Source: Ophiodon elongatus (Eukaryota > Chordata > Actinopteri > Perciformes > Hexagrammidae). Taken from it: 64,000 bases of DNA. The translations under genes were made by a program, and so were the position numbers. Positions within the stretch are counted from its first letter, which is position 1; the number at the start of each line of letters is the position of its first letter. The DNA lies in NCBI GenBank assembly GCA_016806645.1, contig JACSYO010002071.1:62001-126000 (forward strand), in the 5' to 3' direction. Shown one piece after another: positions 27,142 to 48,560 of the stretch. The notes beneath the pieces are model-generated. The model was not told the DNA's origin. It did no database searches and worked only from the letters and a program-made list of their open reading frames with translations.

Positions 27142-27222
27142 TATATATATATAATAATATAATATAATAATAATAATAATAATAATATAATAATAATACA
27201 AATAAAATAATAATAATAATAA
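27075..27222. repeat. (AAT)n microsatellite with AT interruption
   Basis: Trinucleotide aat repeats span nearly the whole interval with a short atatatat block around 27140. Confidence 0.95.
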
Positions 27223-27969
27223 TGTTACAAAGTGCTGCTAAATTATGTAGATATCGCAAAATCCCCAAACTCTTTGGTTCTAGACAGTCTCACGACAGTT
27301 TGTGTACCTGTACACAAATTGTATGTTTTCTTTGTGTCTCTCTGCACAACCTTTCTTCATGATGACAATACGTTAAAAACAAAAGTTAAGTTTAGACAAT
27401 GAAACCACCAACAGTTAAGTTTAGGAAACAAACCCAATAATTACGTTAAGGAAACGTAAAAGCACGACGTCGTGTCTCCTGGGTGAAAGTCCTGTTTGTT
27501 GGACTCTTCCATCTCCACTGCTCAACAAAAGGTGTGATTTTTGATATTATAAAGCGAGTGTCACTTGCTCTGACTGCTTAGTCACGTGGATGCATTTAAT
27601 TCATGTTCCACCACGAATAAGGCTTTTTATTGACTTTCCATTGGTATTGTTTTAGTTATTTTCGTATCCTGTACACGGACCGATGCGTTTCATTTTGTGA
27701 CTATTGGGCTGGAATGTTGCGTCTTGTGTTCTTTGCCCGGCGTGTTTGCAAAAGATAAGTTTAAGAGTAAACGGAATTAAAAAAACATTGGCCTTCGACC
27801 TTAACAATCGGACAGATTAAGCCTTTTCTTTGCCGGTAATGAGATCAGCTGCACAGTGATTAGCGGGTTATGCTCACAAATGACGCAGAGCGGTGAGGGC
27901 AGTGTGACTGAGAGGACGACGTTTTGTTTTAGATGCAAGACGGAAACAGTTCAATGCAAAGAAATTAGA

Positions 27970-28292
27970 AATATATATAAATATATATAGATATATCTCT
28001 CTCTCTCTCTCTCTCTTGATATATATATATATATCTATATCTATATATATATACAGTATCTAGATATATAGCTATATATATACATATATATATAGCTATA
28101 TATATAGATATATAGCCATATATATTTATAGCTATATATATATATAGCTATAGATATAGCTATAGATCTATATATCTATAGATCTATAGCTATATCTATA
28201 GATCTATATCTATAGATCTATAGATATATATTTCCATAGATATAAATATATCTATAGATATATCTATATCTATCTATATATATATATATTGT
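27970..28292. repeat. Self-complementary AT tract (palindromic tatag/ctata arrays)
   Basis: Beyond simple (AT)n this tract contains many nested palindromes, such as atagatctat, tatagctata and atatctatagatat, with a (CT)n insert at about 27998-28016. It could extrude hairpins or cruciforms. Confidence 0.85.
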
Positions 28293-30138
28293 CTCAATAA
28301 CTTGACCTGCATGTTGGCAGACCTACAGTAACTAATAACGGCGACTCAGCAACAAACAGCACTAATCACTTCTGGTCCAATCCCGACCAGACGAGGCTGT
28401 TTCTCCCCAAAAGGATTATCCGGTCCAGAAGGAGGAGGTCTGCTGGGGTCACAGGCCACGGCGGACTCTGCATGTGAGGTGAAAAGATGCTCAGAGACGT
28501 GTTGCTCTCGTGTGCATGGCGACTAAACTGAGGACTTCCAAGGGAAGGTTCCAGGTGACGGCTCGGCTACATCGTGGTGACCCTCTCATCGTCCAGCCGT
28601 GCTGCACACGTAGTGTTGAGTGTCATATTACCATTGGCTCAACAGAATTCAAAGTATTATGCAGCCTGTTTCATTCCTTATATTAGTAAACAGGTAAACT
28701 GTGTGATGCATTCAACATGATCAATGCTATATATTATATATATATATATATATAACATATATTATCAGTGCAGGATGCATCTGATGCGTCAAAACTTAAA
28801 TAAATGTTGAGACAAAGTGATGCTTCATTTATTTTTTTACTTTAACTGCACATTTGGGGACTTTAAACCCACAGAAAAGGCACACAAGGAAACTCAAAGC
28901 TTAAATTTAAAAGCCACGCTTTCCTGCTCTCGAGGCCAAATACTTAAAGAGTTTTAAAAATGTAAAATCTTCACCATGGCTGTAGAAAAGAACAGATCAG
29001 AGTGGAAGAATGATGGAGACTTCTGATGCAAATATACCGATGCAAATATTATTATTCAGTGGGTTTTTTATTTTCCATCTTATGTTGTGCATTTTATTTC
29101 ATCTTCTTTTTATTTCACATTTTATTTTCCATTAATTTTGGCATTCTATCCATGTTTTACACGGATGTGTTTGAAATTGCGCACAAAGTACGACGTTAAA
29201 TTAATTAAGGATTTTGTGTTTGCGAGGAATGTCATCAGTGAGAGTTTCTGGGTGTGAGACGCGATTTACTGCATATACTCAAACTTCCCCACAATGCATT
29301 GCATATGTCTGACCTTGAGACGGTCATGTGAGATTTTAAACTCTTAATGAGTCATTTTTATTAAGTTTACGTTACGTTTTCAGGCGATAAAAATTACCAC
29401 TTGGATTCCCAACATGCGGCCAATTTATCCGAATAATGCCGCTGCGATGTTTTCGGAGATGTTGGGAGCCTTGAGCAAACGTCAGTGTGAATAGTCTGCA
29501 GACAGAAATCGTAGCTAATCGTCCATTCATCCGTCAGGATGCAGAACATACTTATTGAGTATGTACGTTAGTATGCAATGTCTATTTACCTTCATCGTAA
29601 ACCACTTTGTGCTGCATTTCTTGTATGAAAAGGAGCTATACAAATAAAGTTTATTCCTATTATTATCACTGTCATTATCACCTCATTAAATGTGAATGCT
29701 TTATTTGAATGCACGAATGGAGACAAGGTTGTAGAGGTGGTATTGGGATTAAACCACAGACATTTAGGGCAATTAAATCTAACATAGACAGTAAAACCTG
29801 TTTTTTTTCCACCGGATTTAGTGAAGTTTACCACTAATTAATGCTCACTGGGTCTAAAGTAGAAGTAATGACGCTCCATCTCATTAGCAAGAGTTCATGA
29901 GAGGTCCTACGTAGCTAAGTGAGGTTCAAGAGAATCAACTTTACATGCAACGTTTACTCAGGATGAAGACATTCTTACTTCCTTTATCTATTTACGAGAT
30001 GACAGGAAGACATTTAAAGAATGTGATACATATTCATGTCATATCCCTCCCTCCCTCTTTAGATATGAGACCACTCGATATTAAAGAGAGGGACAGTGTT
30101 TAAAGGGATTAGGTGAGCTGGAAGTCTGAGGGGTAACG

Positions 30139-30177
30139 GTGCACACACACACACATGCACGCACATGCACGCACACG

Positions 30178-30241
<64 letters not shown>
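30139..30241. repeat. (CA)n microsatellite with GCA variants at left end
   Basis: The tract has CA units with gcacgcacatgcac interruptions on the left, then about 30 pure CA units. It is followed by short accagtcagcc tandem copies near 30325-30360. Confidence 0.95.
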
Positions 30242-30243
<2 letters not shown>

Positions 30244-30779
30244 TTCCAGCTCCCCAGGAGCGGCCAGTTGGACGGCTATACTGTCCTGACAGTAATCCTC
30301 AGATTAACTGGTTGTGGGGCACCACCAGTCAACCACCAGTCAGCCACCAGTCAGCCAGACAGCCGGTCGGCCAACTGGAACAAAAGCAGAAATGTATGCA
30401 AACCTGAACACGTGGGTCAGCCAGACAAACAGAGAACCAGTCGGTCGGACATTTAGGACGACGATAACGTTTCCTCTCTGTCTGAATTTTGAAGCGGTGG
30501 AAACTCTCATTAAATACCATTTTTATAATTATACTCTATTAATTTCTGCTAATACTTCCATACCTTGTGTTACTTGTAATGGAGTATTTATACTATAAGT
30601 ATGTCTGTAACACGTGTTGTCTTTTTCAGTTTTACAGTTTGTTGGTGTCAGTTTTCTTTTGTTGTTGTTATCTTTGACTTAAAGTTGACCTAAAGTATTT
30701 ATTCTATAGTGTGTAACGGCCTACATGACACGTTTCTTTGAGATATTATAATATTAAAAAGGTATTTTGGACGGTAAGT

Positions 30780-31510
30780 GGGTCATGTTTCCTATGTCCG
30801 AGTTGGGGATATTTATATAATATTTTATATAAATTCCTTAATAAAACGATGAAAAATGCTAAAAATGCCGATATTGGGCGGATAACTGCATTGCCCCCTA
30901 TTGTTTGAAAATAATGAAAATCACATGGTCAGTTAAAGGAAGCGATGTGGACATATGCTACAAATTTGGTGATGATAGGCCGAGTGATGTGGACGTTACG
31001 TGGATTGAAAACTAAGCCACGCCCCTTAGAAGTTGATTGGTCCTTTTTGTTCTCAACACGATGAGATATCAACCAGCTTTTGATAACTTCGGATGACATT
31101 GAACCAATAATGAACCACATAACATTTTGTAAGAATCGGAACCAGCGTTTAGGAGGATTTTGAAAAAAAAGTGTTTTTCACAAAATTCAAAATGGCGGAA
31201 AATTTAAGTAGGCGGAGCTTAGGGGTCTGATGGACTTATTTGTGAGGTAGACAAAACCAGACATGTGTCAAGTCAATCAGGCTTCGGGGGAAAAAAGTAT
31301 TAGCTTTCTAACTCAAATGGGCACCGTCGAGCTATTTTGTCCGACTTTTGCCCGACAACCAAATCAGATTGGAATTTTTGCCGATTCCTATTAGTGTGCA
31401 AAATTTAAATAATGTAGATTTAGCCCAAGCACCTCTTTTCCCGCACAAAGCCCTACCATAAGAATAATAATAATAAACAATCGAATAACAATAGGTCCTC
31501 CGCTCTAAAA
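30780..31510 (+). repeat. Dispersed teleost-type repeat with internal AAT microsatellite
   Basis: The text (gccacgccccttagaagttg, aaaatggcggaaaatttaag, gtaggcggagcttagggg, then an aataataataa tract and acaataggtcctccgctct) is of a repeat type common in teleost genomes as I remember it. No frame of useful length is present. The family is not assignable without a repeat library. Confidence 0.5.
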
Positions 31511-32069
31511 TATATATTGTTTTACAAATTGCGACGTTTGACACGTCGCAAAGTGCAACTACTTCTATGTACAAGTTAAACATCAGTAGTGTAACCTTTT
31601 GAGAGATAAACTTCTAGAAGGTTTCAGGATAAACGATTCAATATCCTGACGTTGGATGTTTTTCCACTCTGACTCCACGTATGTATCTATCTAACGTTTG
31701 GTGCATCTTGTCCCTTCAGTCTTAACTGACTTTCTCTTTGCTGTATAAGTACATTAGAAGTATTAAAAGTATTCTGAATACCAGCATCATCAGTACTTGA
31801 AAACGACCAAAATACAAGAAGCCACACGCTGACTTTTTACCAAAAACTGACTCTGATCCAGATGTGTTCAAACCACACAGGTGATGTCATTCAAGTAATT
31901 ACGCAACCCTGTGAAACATGTAAACATTTATTTTATGTAATTAATCGAGATCACGCTGCAAAGATTTGTGTTCACTTTGAGATTAAGACGGATTTTTCTG
32001 TTGATCGGTGTGAAAAAAAAGCCACATGAAATCTACTTCTATTAAAACATTTTAAATTATAAAACATAA

Positions 32070-32430
32070 GCGCCGCGAAGGAAGAAGTACTCAGTTCTTT
32101 TACTGAGGTAAAAGTAACAATATCGCAGTGTAGAAATACTTTGTTTCTAGTAAAAGTCCTTCATTCAAAGTTTTACTGCTTGTGAATGTAAAGGATCAAT
32201 AAAGTTTGATCTTATCTCAAACTGATTATATTTGTATTATAAATATGAATCTGCAAAGTAACTAAAGATGACCAAATAAATGTAGTGAAGTAAAAAGTAC
32301 AATATTTACAGTACTTAAGCCAAGTACAAGTACCTCAGAATGAACTTCAGTAGTTCTTAAAGTAAATGTACTTAGTTTCTTTCTACCGCTCCTGTTTTGT
32401 ATTATTTGCCGCCAGTAAAAGCATAACTAT
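32070..32430. repeat. 'gtaaatgtacttag' dispersed repeat, copy 1
   Basis: It shares long near-identical text with 33930-34130 (ctgcaaa-gtaactaaagat, accaaataaatg, aagtacaagtacctcagaat, gaacttcagta, gtaaatgtacttag, ctttctaccnctcctgtttt). A related, more diverged piece is seen at 44940-45260. Confidence 0.7.
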
Positions 32431-32700
32431 TAATATCTTCCGGTACATATATTCTTTAAAATAAAGAACAAAGAGAAAACGCTGCTCTCCACCGCGACAG
32501 CAGATGTAAAAGCTCACAGATTGAATGGGCTTCGGTTGAAAAGCCTGTCGGCGGTTAAATAACAGCTAACGGTGACCTCAGACATGGATTCAGAGGGACT
32601 GGGAGCTTTGACGCCGTTACCCTGGCGACGGAGTCCTCTCCATCGCCATGCTCGCCACCGCCTCCGTCTCCACGGTTGCGTTCTGTCAGGCATTGAGTTT

Positions 32701-32701
<1 letters not shown>

Positions 32702-32737
<36 letters not shown>
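32702..32737. repeat. Poly(G) run of about 36
   Basis: This is an uninterrupted G homopolymer on the plus strand, unusually long for a vertebrate genome. The exact length is likely to be uncertain in assembly. It can form G-quadruplexes. Confidence 0.9.
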
Positions 32738-32739
<2 letters not shown>

Positions 32740-33929
32740 ACATGGGGGGAAAGGGTTTAAAAAAACACAGGTCTTCTACTCGGGGGAACCTTTTCTCCAT
32801 CTGACGTTCAGAATAATACAAACAGGTCGTGATGAAAGTACCATTACACTTCTGGGAATCATGTAAATGCCAAATGTAGCAATTATTACCGAGCATATAG
32901 CTTTTCTCCGGGACGGAGGGTCATGAAGGGGGTTATGTTTTTACCACTTTAACCAAAAAGTAACTCTTCCCTCCGTGTTTGGTTTATTGGATTCATTTAA
33001 AGGGGAAGAAATGCAGTGAAGAATTTCTTTCTTTGTGGAATTGGGTTTTTTTCCAGGCAGATTTATCCTGCGACCTCCTACGTGGCTCTGCCACCTCACC
33101 ACGAGCTCATTCTGGTGCAGCTCCCCTCTTTTGGCTCATTTCTACCGCGGAAAAAACATCGGGAGATTCCGGTCGGTGCAGTTTGACACCCAAAAAAAAA
33201 AACCTGCTGCCAGCGAAGCTTTAAGAGGTGAGATCAACATCTAGGGAGGGAGGTCGAAGGGGACAAAAGAGCTTGGGGGAGGGGAGGGGAGAGGAGGGAC
33301 GAATGCTTGAGGTGGCGGCTGAGAAACGAGGAGGAGGAGAATGAAAAAGACCAGGGGGAGGAGGGGGAGGAGGGGAGGAGGGGGGGAGTGAAACTGAAGC
33401 GAGAGGGGTCAGAGGAGGTCAGTCGCTGTTCCTTCGCCCTGCAGAGAAAAACCAGCCTGCAACAAGTTGGTGCAACTCTGCAGTCGAGCCTCTGAAACGT
33501 CTCCCTCTTTATTTAGTAGAAAAACATACCGAACACATTGAAATCGACGCACTTCCCCACGCCATGTGCTTTTTGGTCGCGCACAAACGGAACAGTTTGA
33601 AACTAAAACCCGTGATTGGTCGAGGCTTCGCCGCGTCATCAGAGCGCTGAACACAGAAAGCGTCGGTTCGTAGCTTCGTGTCGCCGTTCGGCTCGTATGA
33701 ACACGGCTGCATGCAACATGACAGATTTTCTCAATTCACACTTCATTTCAATGTGTCCCACATTTAATTTGAAAGAGGAAAAAAAAGTTGTCATTCTTAC
33801 ACATTTTACATTTTAAACATTTCATACTCGGGGTCCCGTTGGAAGTTTACATTCAACAAACGTGTGTTTCAATAACGTGAGCTTTTTGAGCTTTTTTTTG
33901 TTTCATAACTGATTTGCTGATTATATTTT

Positions 33930-34130
33930 TTATTATCAATGCGAATCTGCAAACGAACTAAAGATTACCAAATAAATGTGGTGAAGAAAAAAGTACAATA
34001 TTTGCCTCAGAAAATGGAAATAAGCAAAGTACAAGTACCTCAGAATGAACTTCAGTACAGTTCTTGAGTAAATGTACTTAGTTGCTTTCTACCACTCCTG
34101 TTTTGTATTGTATTGTATTTGTCACCAGCA
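33930..34130. repeat. 'gtaaatgtacttag' dispersed repeat, copy 2
   Basis: Near-duplicate of 32250-32430. It is followed directly by the (AT)n tract starting near 34145. Confidence 0.7.
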
Positions 34131-34144
34131 AAAACACAATTATT

Positions 34145-34146
34145 AA

Positions 34147-34243
<97 letters not shown>

Positions 34244-34381
34244 AATATATATATATATATTTATATATATATAATATATATATAATATATATTATTATTA
34301 TAATATATATATATATATAATATATATATAATATATATTATTATTATAATATATATATATATATATAATATATATTATTAT

Positions 34382-34416
<35 letters not shown>

Positions 34417-34435
34417 TATATTATTAATATAATTC
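34145..34435. repeat. (AT)n microsatellite with ATT interruptions
   Basis: About 290 bases of nearly pure AT/TA with attattat breaks. Frames over it encode only Ile/Tyr. Confidence 0.95.
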
Positions 34436-35932
34436 TTAAAATAAAGAACAATGAAAAAACTTCATAAAAACACAAATAGCAGACTTAAAAAACGAACCAG
34501 CAAAAAGCTAAAAACATAAAGAATTTCCCAGAAAAAGAGACAACAGACTTAAAACAAACCATTAAATTGAATCAACCTAAAGATTTTCCATCTCACATTA
34601 GTACAAATACATTCAGCTTTAATCATGTTTTTAAAAATATTGCATGCTTCAACATTTCTAGCTCAAAATGTCTCTGTGGCTCACACCAAGATGGCGGTCC
34701 GAACGAGGTCAGAGGTCACAGCTACCGATGAGTTCGTGAATAGTTTATATTTACACAGAAGCTCCAAGCTTTAAACTCTTAACTGTAAAAGACACAGTGA
34801 AGTAATAAATACATTCTCCAAGTGAGGATTTAATCGTTCACATTTTCTATTTCATGTATTTATTGATAGAAAATGCTCTCTTCCTGGTAATGTACATTTC
34901 TAAAACAGTGTGTTTGAGGTCTAATTCATTCATTCATTTCTTCATCCCGTCTCGTGACTGAAACACGCCACACCGCGGGAGGTAAAGACGGTTTAAATCC
35001 TGTTCAGTGCTCGTGTTCAACCAACGCAGCTCAAGAGACGGTCGACATTTGGCAGCAATTAGATCTTCCAGAGATTAGATATAATCCGTGAGTGCGAGAG
35101 GGGATTTCAGGGGAACAGATTTCAGATGAAACACGACACCCGAGGGTGTTCCACGAGACACTGATGAGACGTTTCCAGCTAAAAGGTTTTGTTTTTCATC
35201 ACGATGTCTCTCTGCATTGTATCACTGCTTTTTTCTCTATTTTAAATTACTTACTTATTGCTATTTGTTCATCTGGATTGCATCGGTTTCCCTTCCATTT
35301 CCCTTTTCATTCATCGTATCAAGAGTATTTTCTTTAAATTAAAACTACTAATTTACTCTAATAACAATGATAACTTCATTGTGCAATGGTTGATACCACA
35401 CTTGATACCAGAATGTAATATTTTATGTGGAATATCACCCGACAGTCCAAGTAAAATAGTAACATTAATATTTGAAGGCGGCAGAAATGGCGCATTGTAT
35501 TTTTTGATAACATTTTATTTTAGATTTTAGAAAAAAAAAAAAAAAAAAAACTTAATGCGACTCACTGAGACAAATCCCTCAAGACTTATATTTTTATTTC
35601 AAAAACATAATAAATTAATCACTGATTTAAAGTTTTAAAATTTAAGTCTATTTTATTGTTATTTTACTAATCACTTATTTTATTGTATTTAAGCTGTAAA
35701 ACGTTATTTTATTTATTTTTTATTTCATTAATCTCTTATTCTATTGTATTTAAGCTGTATAAATTATGTAATAGAATATTGTAATAGAATATTCTTATTC
35801 TCAATGATTTATTTCACCGTGTTTTACTACTGTTACTGTAATTATAGCGTTTAAATCTATTTTACAACATTTCTCACATGCATTGGTCTCAATTTGTAAA
35901 ATTGTATTTGAAGACAATTACGTCTGTTCTGT

Positions 35933-35938
35933 TTTATT
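35933..35938 (-). terminator. Candidate smpdl3a polyadenylation signal AATAAA
   Basis: The minus strand reads AATAAA 132 bases past the smpdl3a stop codon. The region is AT-rich, so other hexamers are possible. Confidence 0.35.
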
Positions 35939-36069
35939 TTCGGCTAGTCAGCACTTTGAAAGCAGCTACACAAGTAAAGTTTGATTAATTGATAATAAAA
36001 TCTTTGAAAAAATCATCGACTAAACGAGACTCCTGAGACAAACCCCCCCCCTGGTCTCTGATCCGCCTG

Positions 36070-44766
<8,697 letters not shown>

Positions 44767-46482
44767 GTGTATTGGTAAGGTGCATCAAACACATCAAACA
44801 TATATATAAACTGTGGGCATTCTCCTCTGTAATAAACAGGAAGTAGCCTCCAGCGGTCATGTGATTTTTTTGGAGCTCAGGGGGAGGGACTTATGAGACA
44901 GAAAGTCTCCAAATACTCTAATTACGCATACCATTAGGGAACTTGAACTTTACTTTACTTTACTTACTTACTATTGTACTTTTTTTACTCCATCACATGT
45001 ATTTGGCAAGATTTTATATTCAAATATGTGATAATCTTGTAAAATAGCCTTCAGTATTATAGATTTAACTACCCAACAAAATATAAAATTAAAAGATTTG
45101 CTCCACTTTGACCAACTCTAACAGTCAAATTGTTCTAATATATTATATATTATCTATACCTTGATGCTTTCAACATCTGCTGATAACATTTATGTACTTT
45201 TACTTAATTAATATTTGCATTGCAGGGCTTTTACGTATTTCTACAATCTGATATACTTTTACTGAATCTGAAAACTACCAAATGGTAAATTTATATGGTA
45301 CTCTTCGTGACCCAACACCCACCCAACTTTTTTTAGGCTTATGACCCCTTGATACTAGGCCGAGTCTACACGTGACCCCCTCGTCACAGATTGATGCAGT
45401 GTGTTCCTTTTTTTTTAAGGATTTTAAGGATTTTTAGAGAACCAAAGAGGTCAAACTGAAACAAAGTATTTCACAACAGAAAAACAGGAAGAACTAGAAA
45501 TGTTTACTCTGTAGAGTGCAGATCTACTACTCACTCTATTTAAAAAAAAAAAAGTAGTGAGTGAGGAGTCAGCAGGCAGTCGATGGCGGCATAAAACAGG
45601 TAGTAAAAGGTGTTTTGAGAAAGTGTGAGTCACTTTCACCCACGAGAGGTCCTTGAGCATGCAGCCATAACTGGCCACCCAAAATATTACCCAGTTGGCT
45701 GCAGCAGAATGCGAGATTAGCCGTGGACAGACACAGAGGCGCACACGCACTCACGGATGCACGCACGCAAGCAATTGCATGTTTCTCCTGGTAGAGATAA
45801 AAAAATAAAATAATTGACATTGACAGTGAGGTCTGTGGCTTATCAGGAACACTGTTGCTGCTGCTGAATATCTAAAACCCTGGCAGGTAAAACCAAAGAC
45901 TAGAGGCCACTGGAGGTGAACGTTTGGGTGAACTGACCCTTCGAGAACAGACTACTGTCAAAGCATAACTCTGAAGCGAGGATTGAAGAGTCATTTGAGG
46001 CCTTAGAATCAGATAATATCACATCTGAGACAAACTGTTCACTCTGAGGAGAAAGAGTTGGTATAGTGATGCAGTTTCTCCAACTTTGTCCAAGAAAATA
46101 GTCTAATTGTGCCACCGGGTTTGAATTTTTTTTCTAAATTGACACTCAGATTGGGTTAAATCAAATTCTGTCGGCGGAGGAATATTGACTGAATATATAT
46201 ATATGACAACACAATATCCATACACAAGAGAAGAGACAAACATTTACTCTCTGTGTTTTCTTTTTAATTTCATGTTTCACACAGGGTTGCAAAGACGATC
46301 CATTCATAATGACAGAATTTGTTTTTCATATATAAAAAAAAAAAAAAGAATTACAAAACATGTGCAGCCTGACGGCCGTGCACATGCAGAGGAGGTTGAA
46401 GTGCAAAGAGAAGCATACAGTCAATAATAATTATAAAATCAACACTTCTTGGCCGGGGTTGGGATGCTGCCAGGCGGAGCAC
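44767..46482. other. Intergenic gap between smpdl3a start and fabp7 stop
   Basis: It holds a diverged copy of the fish 'taaaagtac' repeat (about 44940-45260) and a T-run. A minus-strand ATTAAA at 46268-46263 could be the fabp7 poly(A) signal, about 215 bases past its stop. Sequence directly upstream of smpdl3a has no clear TATA box. Confidence 0.4.
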
Positions 46483-48380
46483 TCATGCCTTCTCGTAGCT
46501 GCGCACCGCATGGATGTCTTCAAAGGTCAGGTTCTGCAGGGGAGAGAAGACCGTTACCACGACGACGAGTTCACAAATCCACCATTTTACCCACAGAAAA
46601 GTGCAGTGCGATTGAGTGGAGAACGTAGTGAGGCAGCTTTTGGCAGCTTTAGTGATTTACTTTGTTTAATACAAGCAAACTAATTTGACAATGAAAGTGT
46701 AAAAAAACAAAACAAATTGTTTTGCTGCATTTTTTTTGAGCTTCAGAAAGACAAACCTCTCTGAAAAGTGTGTTTCGTGGCTTTTTTATTATTTATTTGT
46801 TTGAGACAGACTCGATGCTTTTGCCTTGTAGCTGCCACACATCTCTCTTGTTTACTGTCTCTTTGTGGTTGTTTACTGTCTCTTTGTGGTCATTATGCGC
46901 CTCTTTGTAGTTGTTCTGTGTCTCTGTGGTAATTTTGCATCTCTTTGTGGTCATTGTGTCTCTTTGTGGTCCTCCTGTGTCTCTTAGTTGTCTTTATGGT
47001 CACTTTGTCTTATTTTGCAGTCACGTTGTGTCTCTTTTCAGTTGCTTGGCGTCTATTTGTAATGGTTTTATGTTTCTTCGTGGTTATTTTGAGTCTCTTC
47101 CTGGTTGTTGTGTTTCTCTTTGAGTCACATTTTCGAGTAGTTTTTTAAAGTCCTTAATTTCTGCAATAATCCCAAAAAGACTACCTGCCGTCTTCATGAC
47201 TAACAAACTGTGCATTGCCCTCACAACACGACGAAACAAAGAACAGTTTAATTGCCCACTAACGTAAACTTCTGGATTCACCACAAGTTTTAAATATGAT
47301 TTTCTTTTGAGAGCACACAGACGAATAAAAGATGAACGGAAGGCAAAAGACGCCATCAGAAGAAACATCATAAATACTTCACGAAACAATGTATATGTTG
47401 GTGCTATATTACAATAATGGAAATAAAAGCAAATTTCATTTTATAGCTACTTGGCTAGACAGTAACTTTAATAATTTGAGGTTTTCTTTTGATTCTCTAG
47501 TAATTAGACTCCACTTTAGTCGTGTGTGTTGATAGAGTCGGACAGGACGGGGACGTGTGCGATCAGGGTGTGTTCGTCTTACCATGACCAGCTTGCCATC
47601 CTTGATTTCTCTGGCAAACTTGGTCTCTTTGCCCTCCCACTTCTGGACGTGGACCAACTTGTCTCCCTCCATGGTCACCGTGGACTGAAAGACAAAAGAG
47701 GAGAATGTTTTCAGCGAGCGGGGGCGGAAAATCTGAGCATTAAAGATGCTGCCCGAATGTTGGTCTATTTCCACACGTCTCAAGGTGTCCAGTCAGGAAC
47801 AAAGGAACGACCCCGACCCCAAGTTTGATCACGAGTACATTTGGAAAACAATCTTTTTTAACTCATCACATCTTGGATGAAACAAGAGTTATGACTTTTA
47901 TATTGAGGATTATTTGAATTAAAACCATTTTTTACTGTTGCAGGCCACTTGCTGGCGTCTGGAAGTTGGCGGATCTTCTTGTATTTCACGAAGAAGAATT
48001 CTCTCTCTGTCAACTTACTTTGCAGTTCCTGTCATCAGCGGTGGTTTCGTCAAACTCCTCTCCCAGCTTGAAGGAGATCTCTGTGTTTTTGAAGGTGCTC
48101 TGGGTGCGGACCACCACCTTGTCACCCTCCTGGCTGATGATGACAGTCGGCTTGGTCACATTACCGACCTGCCGGGTGGCAAAGCCCACACCTGAGCAGG
48201 GCAGAGGGGGTGAGATGTGGCTGTTAGCTTTACACCCAACACTCTGTTGCCAATGTGAGTGAAATCAAACGGAGACACACTGAAAGGAAACAAAGGCTGT
48301 TACTCACCGAGGGCTTTCATGTACTCATCGAAGTTCTCACTATCGACCAGTTTCCAAGTGGCACAGAAGGCGTCGACCAT
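46483..48380 (-). CDS. fabp7: Brain-type fatty acid-binding protein, complete, four exons
   Basis: This is a cytosolic carrier of long-chain polyunsaturated fatty acids, a marker of radial glia in vertebrates. Exons: 48380-48308 (MVDAFCATWKLVDSENFDE), 48191-48019 (VGFATRQVGNVTKP to DDRNCK), 47684-47583 (STVTMEGDKLVHVQKWEGK to DGKLVM), 46533-46483 (NLTFEDIHAVRSYEKA stop). Total 399 nt, 132 residues, exactly the usual FABP7 length, with the four-exon structure (73, 173, 102 and 51 nt) typical of the FABP family. The carboxylate-binding R-x-Y pair is present in AVRSYEKA. The sequence matches FABP7 better than the heart (FABP3) or adipocyte types, and the smpdl3a neighbour agrees. All splice sites are GT-AG. 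Confidence 0.97.
46850..47130 (+). repeat. ~21-bp tandem repeat 'ctctttgtggtcattttgtgt' in fabp7 intron 3
   Basis: Degenerate units of ctctttgtggtcattntg type, related to the array at 25780-26060. The open frames across it are repeat products. Confidence 0.75.
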
Positions 48381-48429
48381 GGTGAAGGTTTTCAGGGAGG
48401 CGAAGTAATCTCCAAAGTGAACTGAGGCA

Positions 48430-48560
48430 AGCTGCGGCTTCTGCAAGAGTCCCCCCTCGTGTTATTATTCCCTCCTTATTATTATGCATGTGGGTGGGCG
48501 GCGCCAAGCGTCCCATTGGCTCAGGAGATTCTCTCCCGGTTGTGATTGGGTATTTAAAGT
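48430..48560 (-). promoter_or_regulatory. Probable fabp7 core promoter
   Basis: On the minus strand, reading toward the ATG, there are two CCAAT boxes (ATTGG on plus at 48545-48549 and 48515-48519), a GC-rich gcgccgcccaccc stretch, an octamer/POU-like ATGCATAAT (48489-48481) and an AT-rich ATAATAATAAGG (TATA-like, about 48486-48475). This would place the start of transcription near 48440-48450 and a 5' UTR of about 60-70 bases. POU and Hox/Pbx control of mammalian Fabp7 is known; the match here is by eye only. Confidence 0.5.

Larger units (their letters stand above)
17350..35930. other. Intergenic region between clvs2 and smpdl3a; repeats only
   Basis: I find no exon I recognise on either strand across about 18.5 kb. 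The region holds the simple and dispersed repeats listed separately. A possible splice-like segment at 33058-33225 (plus strand, ttttttccag before it and gtgaga after it) has no recognisable product and hits a stop soon after. Confidence 0.5.

Noticed and set aside
32979..33225. Possible plus-strand exon (pyrimidine tract + CAG before, GTGAGA after)
   Set aside because: The open frame ends quickly, the product is unrecognised, and no partner exons were found. Chance splice-like signals are common.
47084..47389. 101-codon minus-strand frame in fabp7 intron 3
   Set aside because: I see no protein similarity I can name. It begins in a tandem-repeat region and sits inside an intron of a complete gene. 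A database search would settle it.
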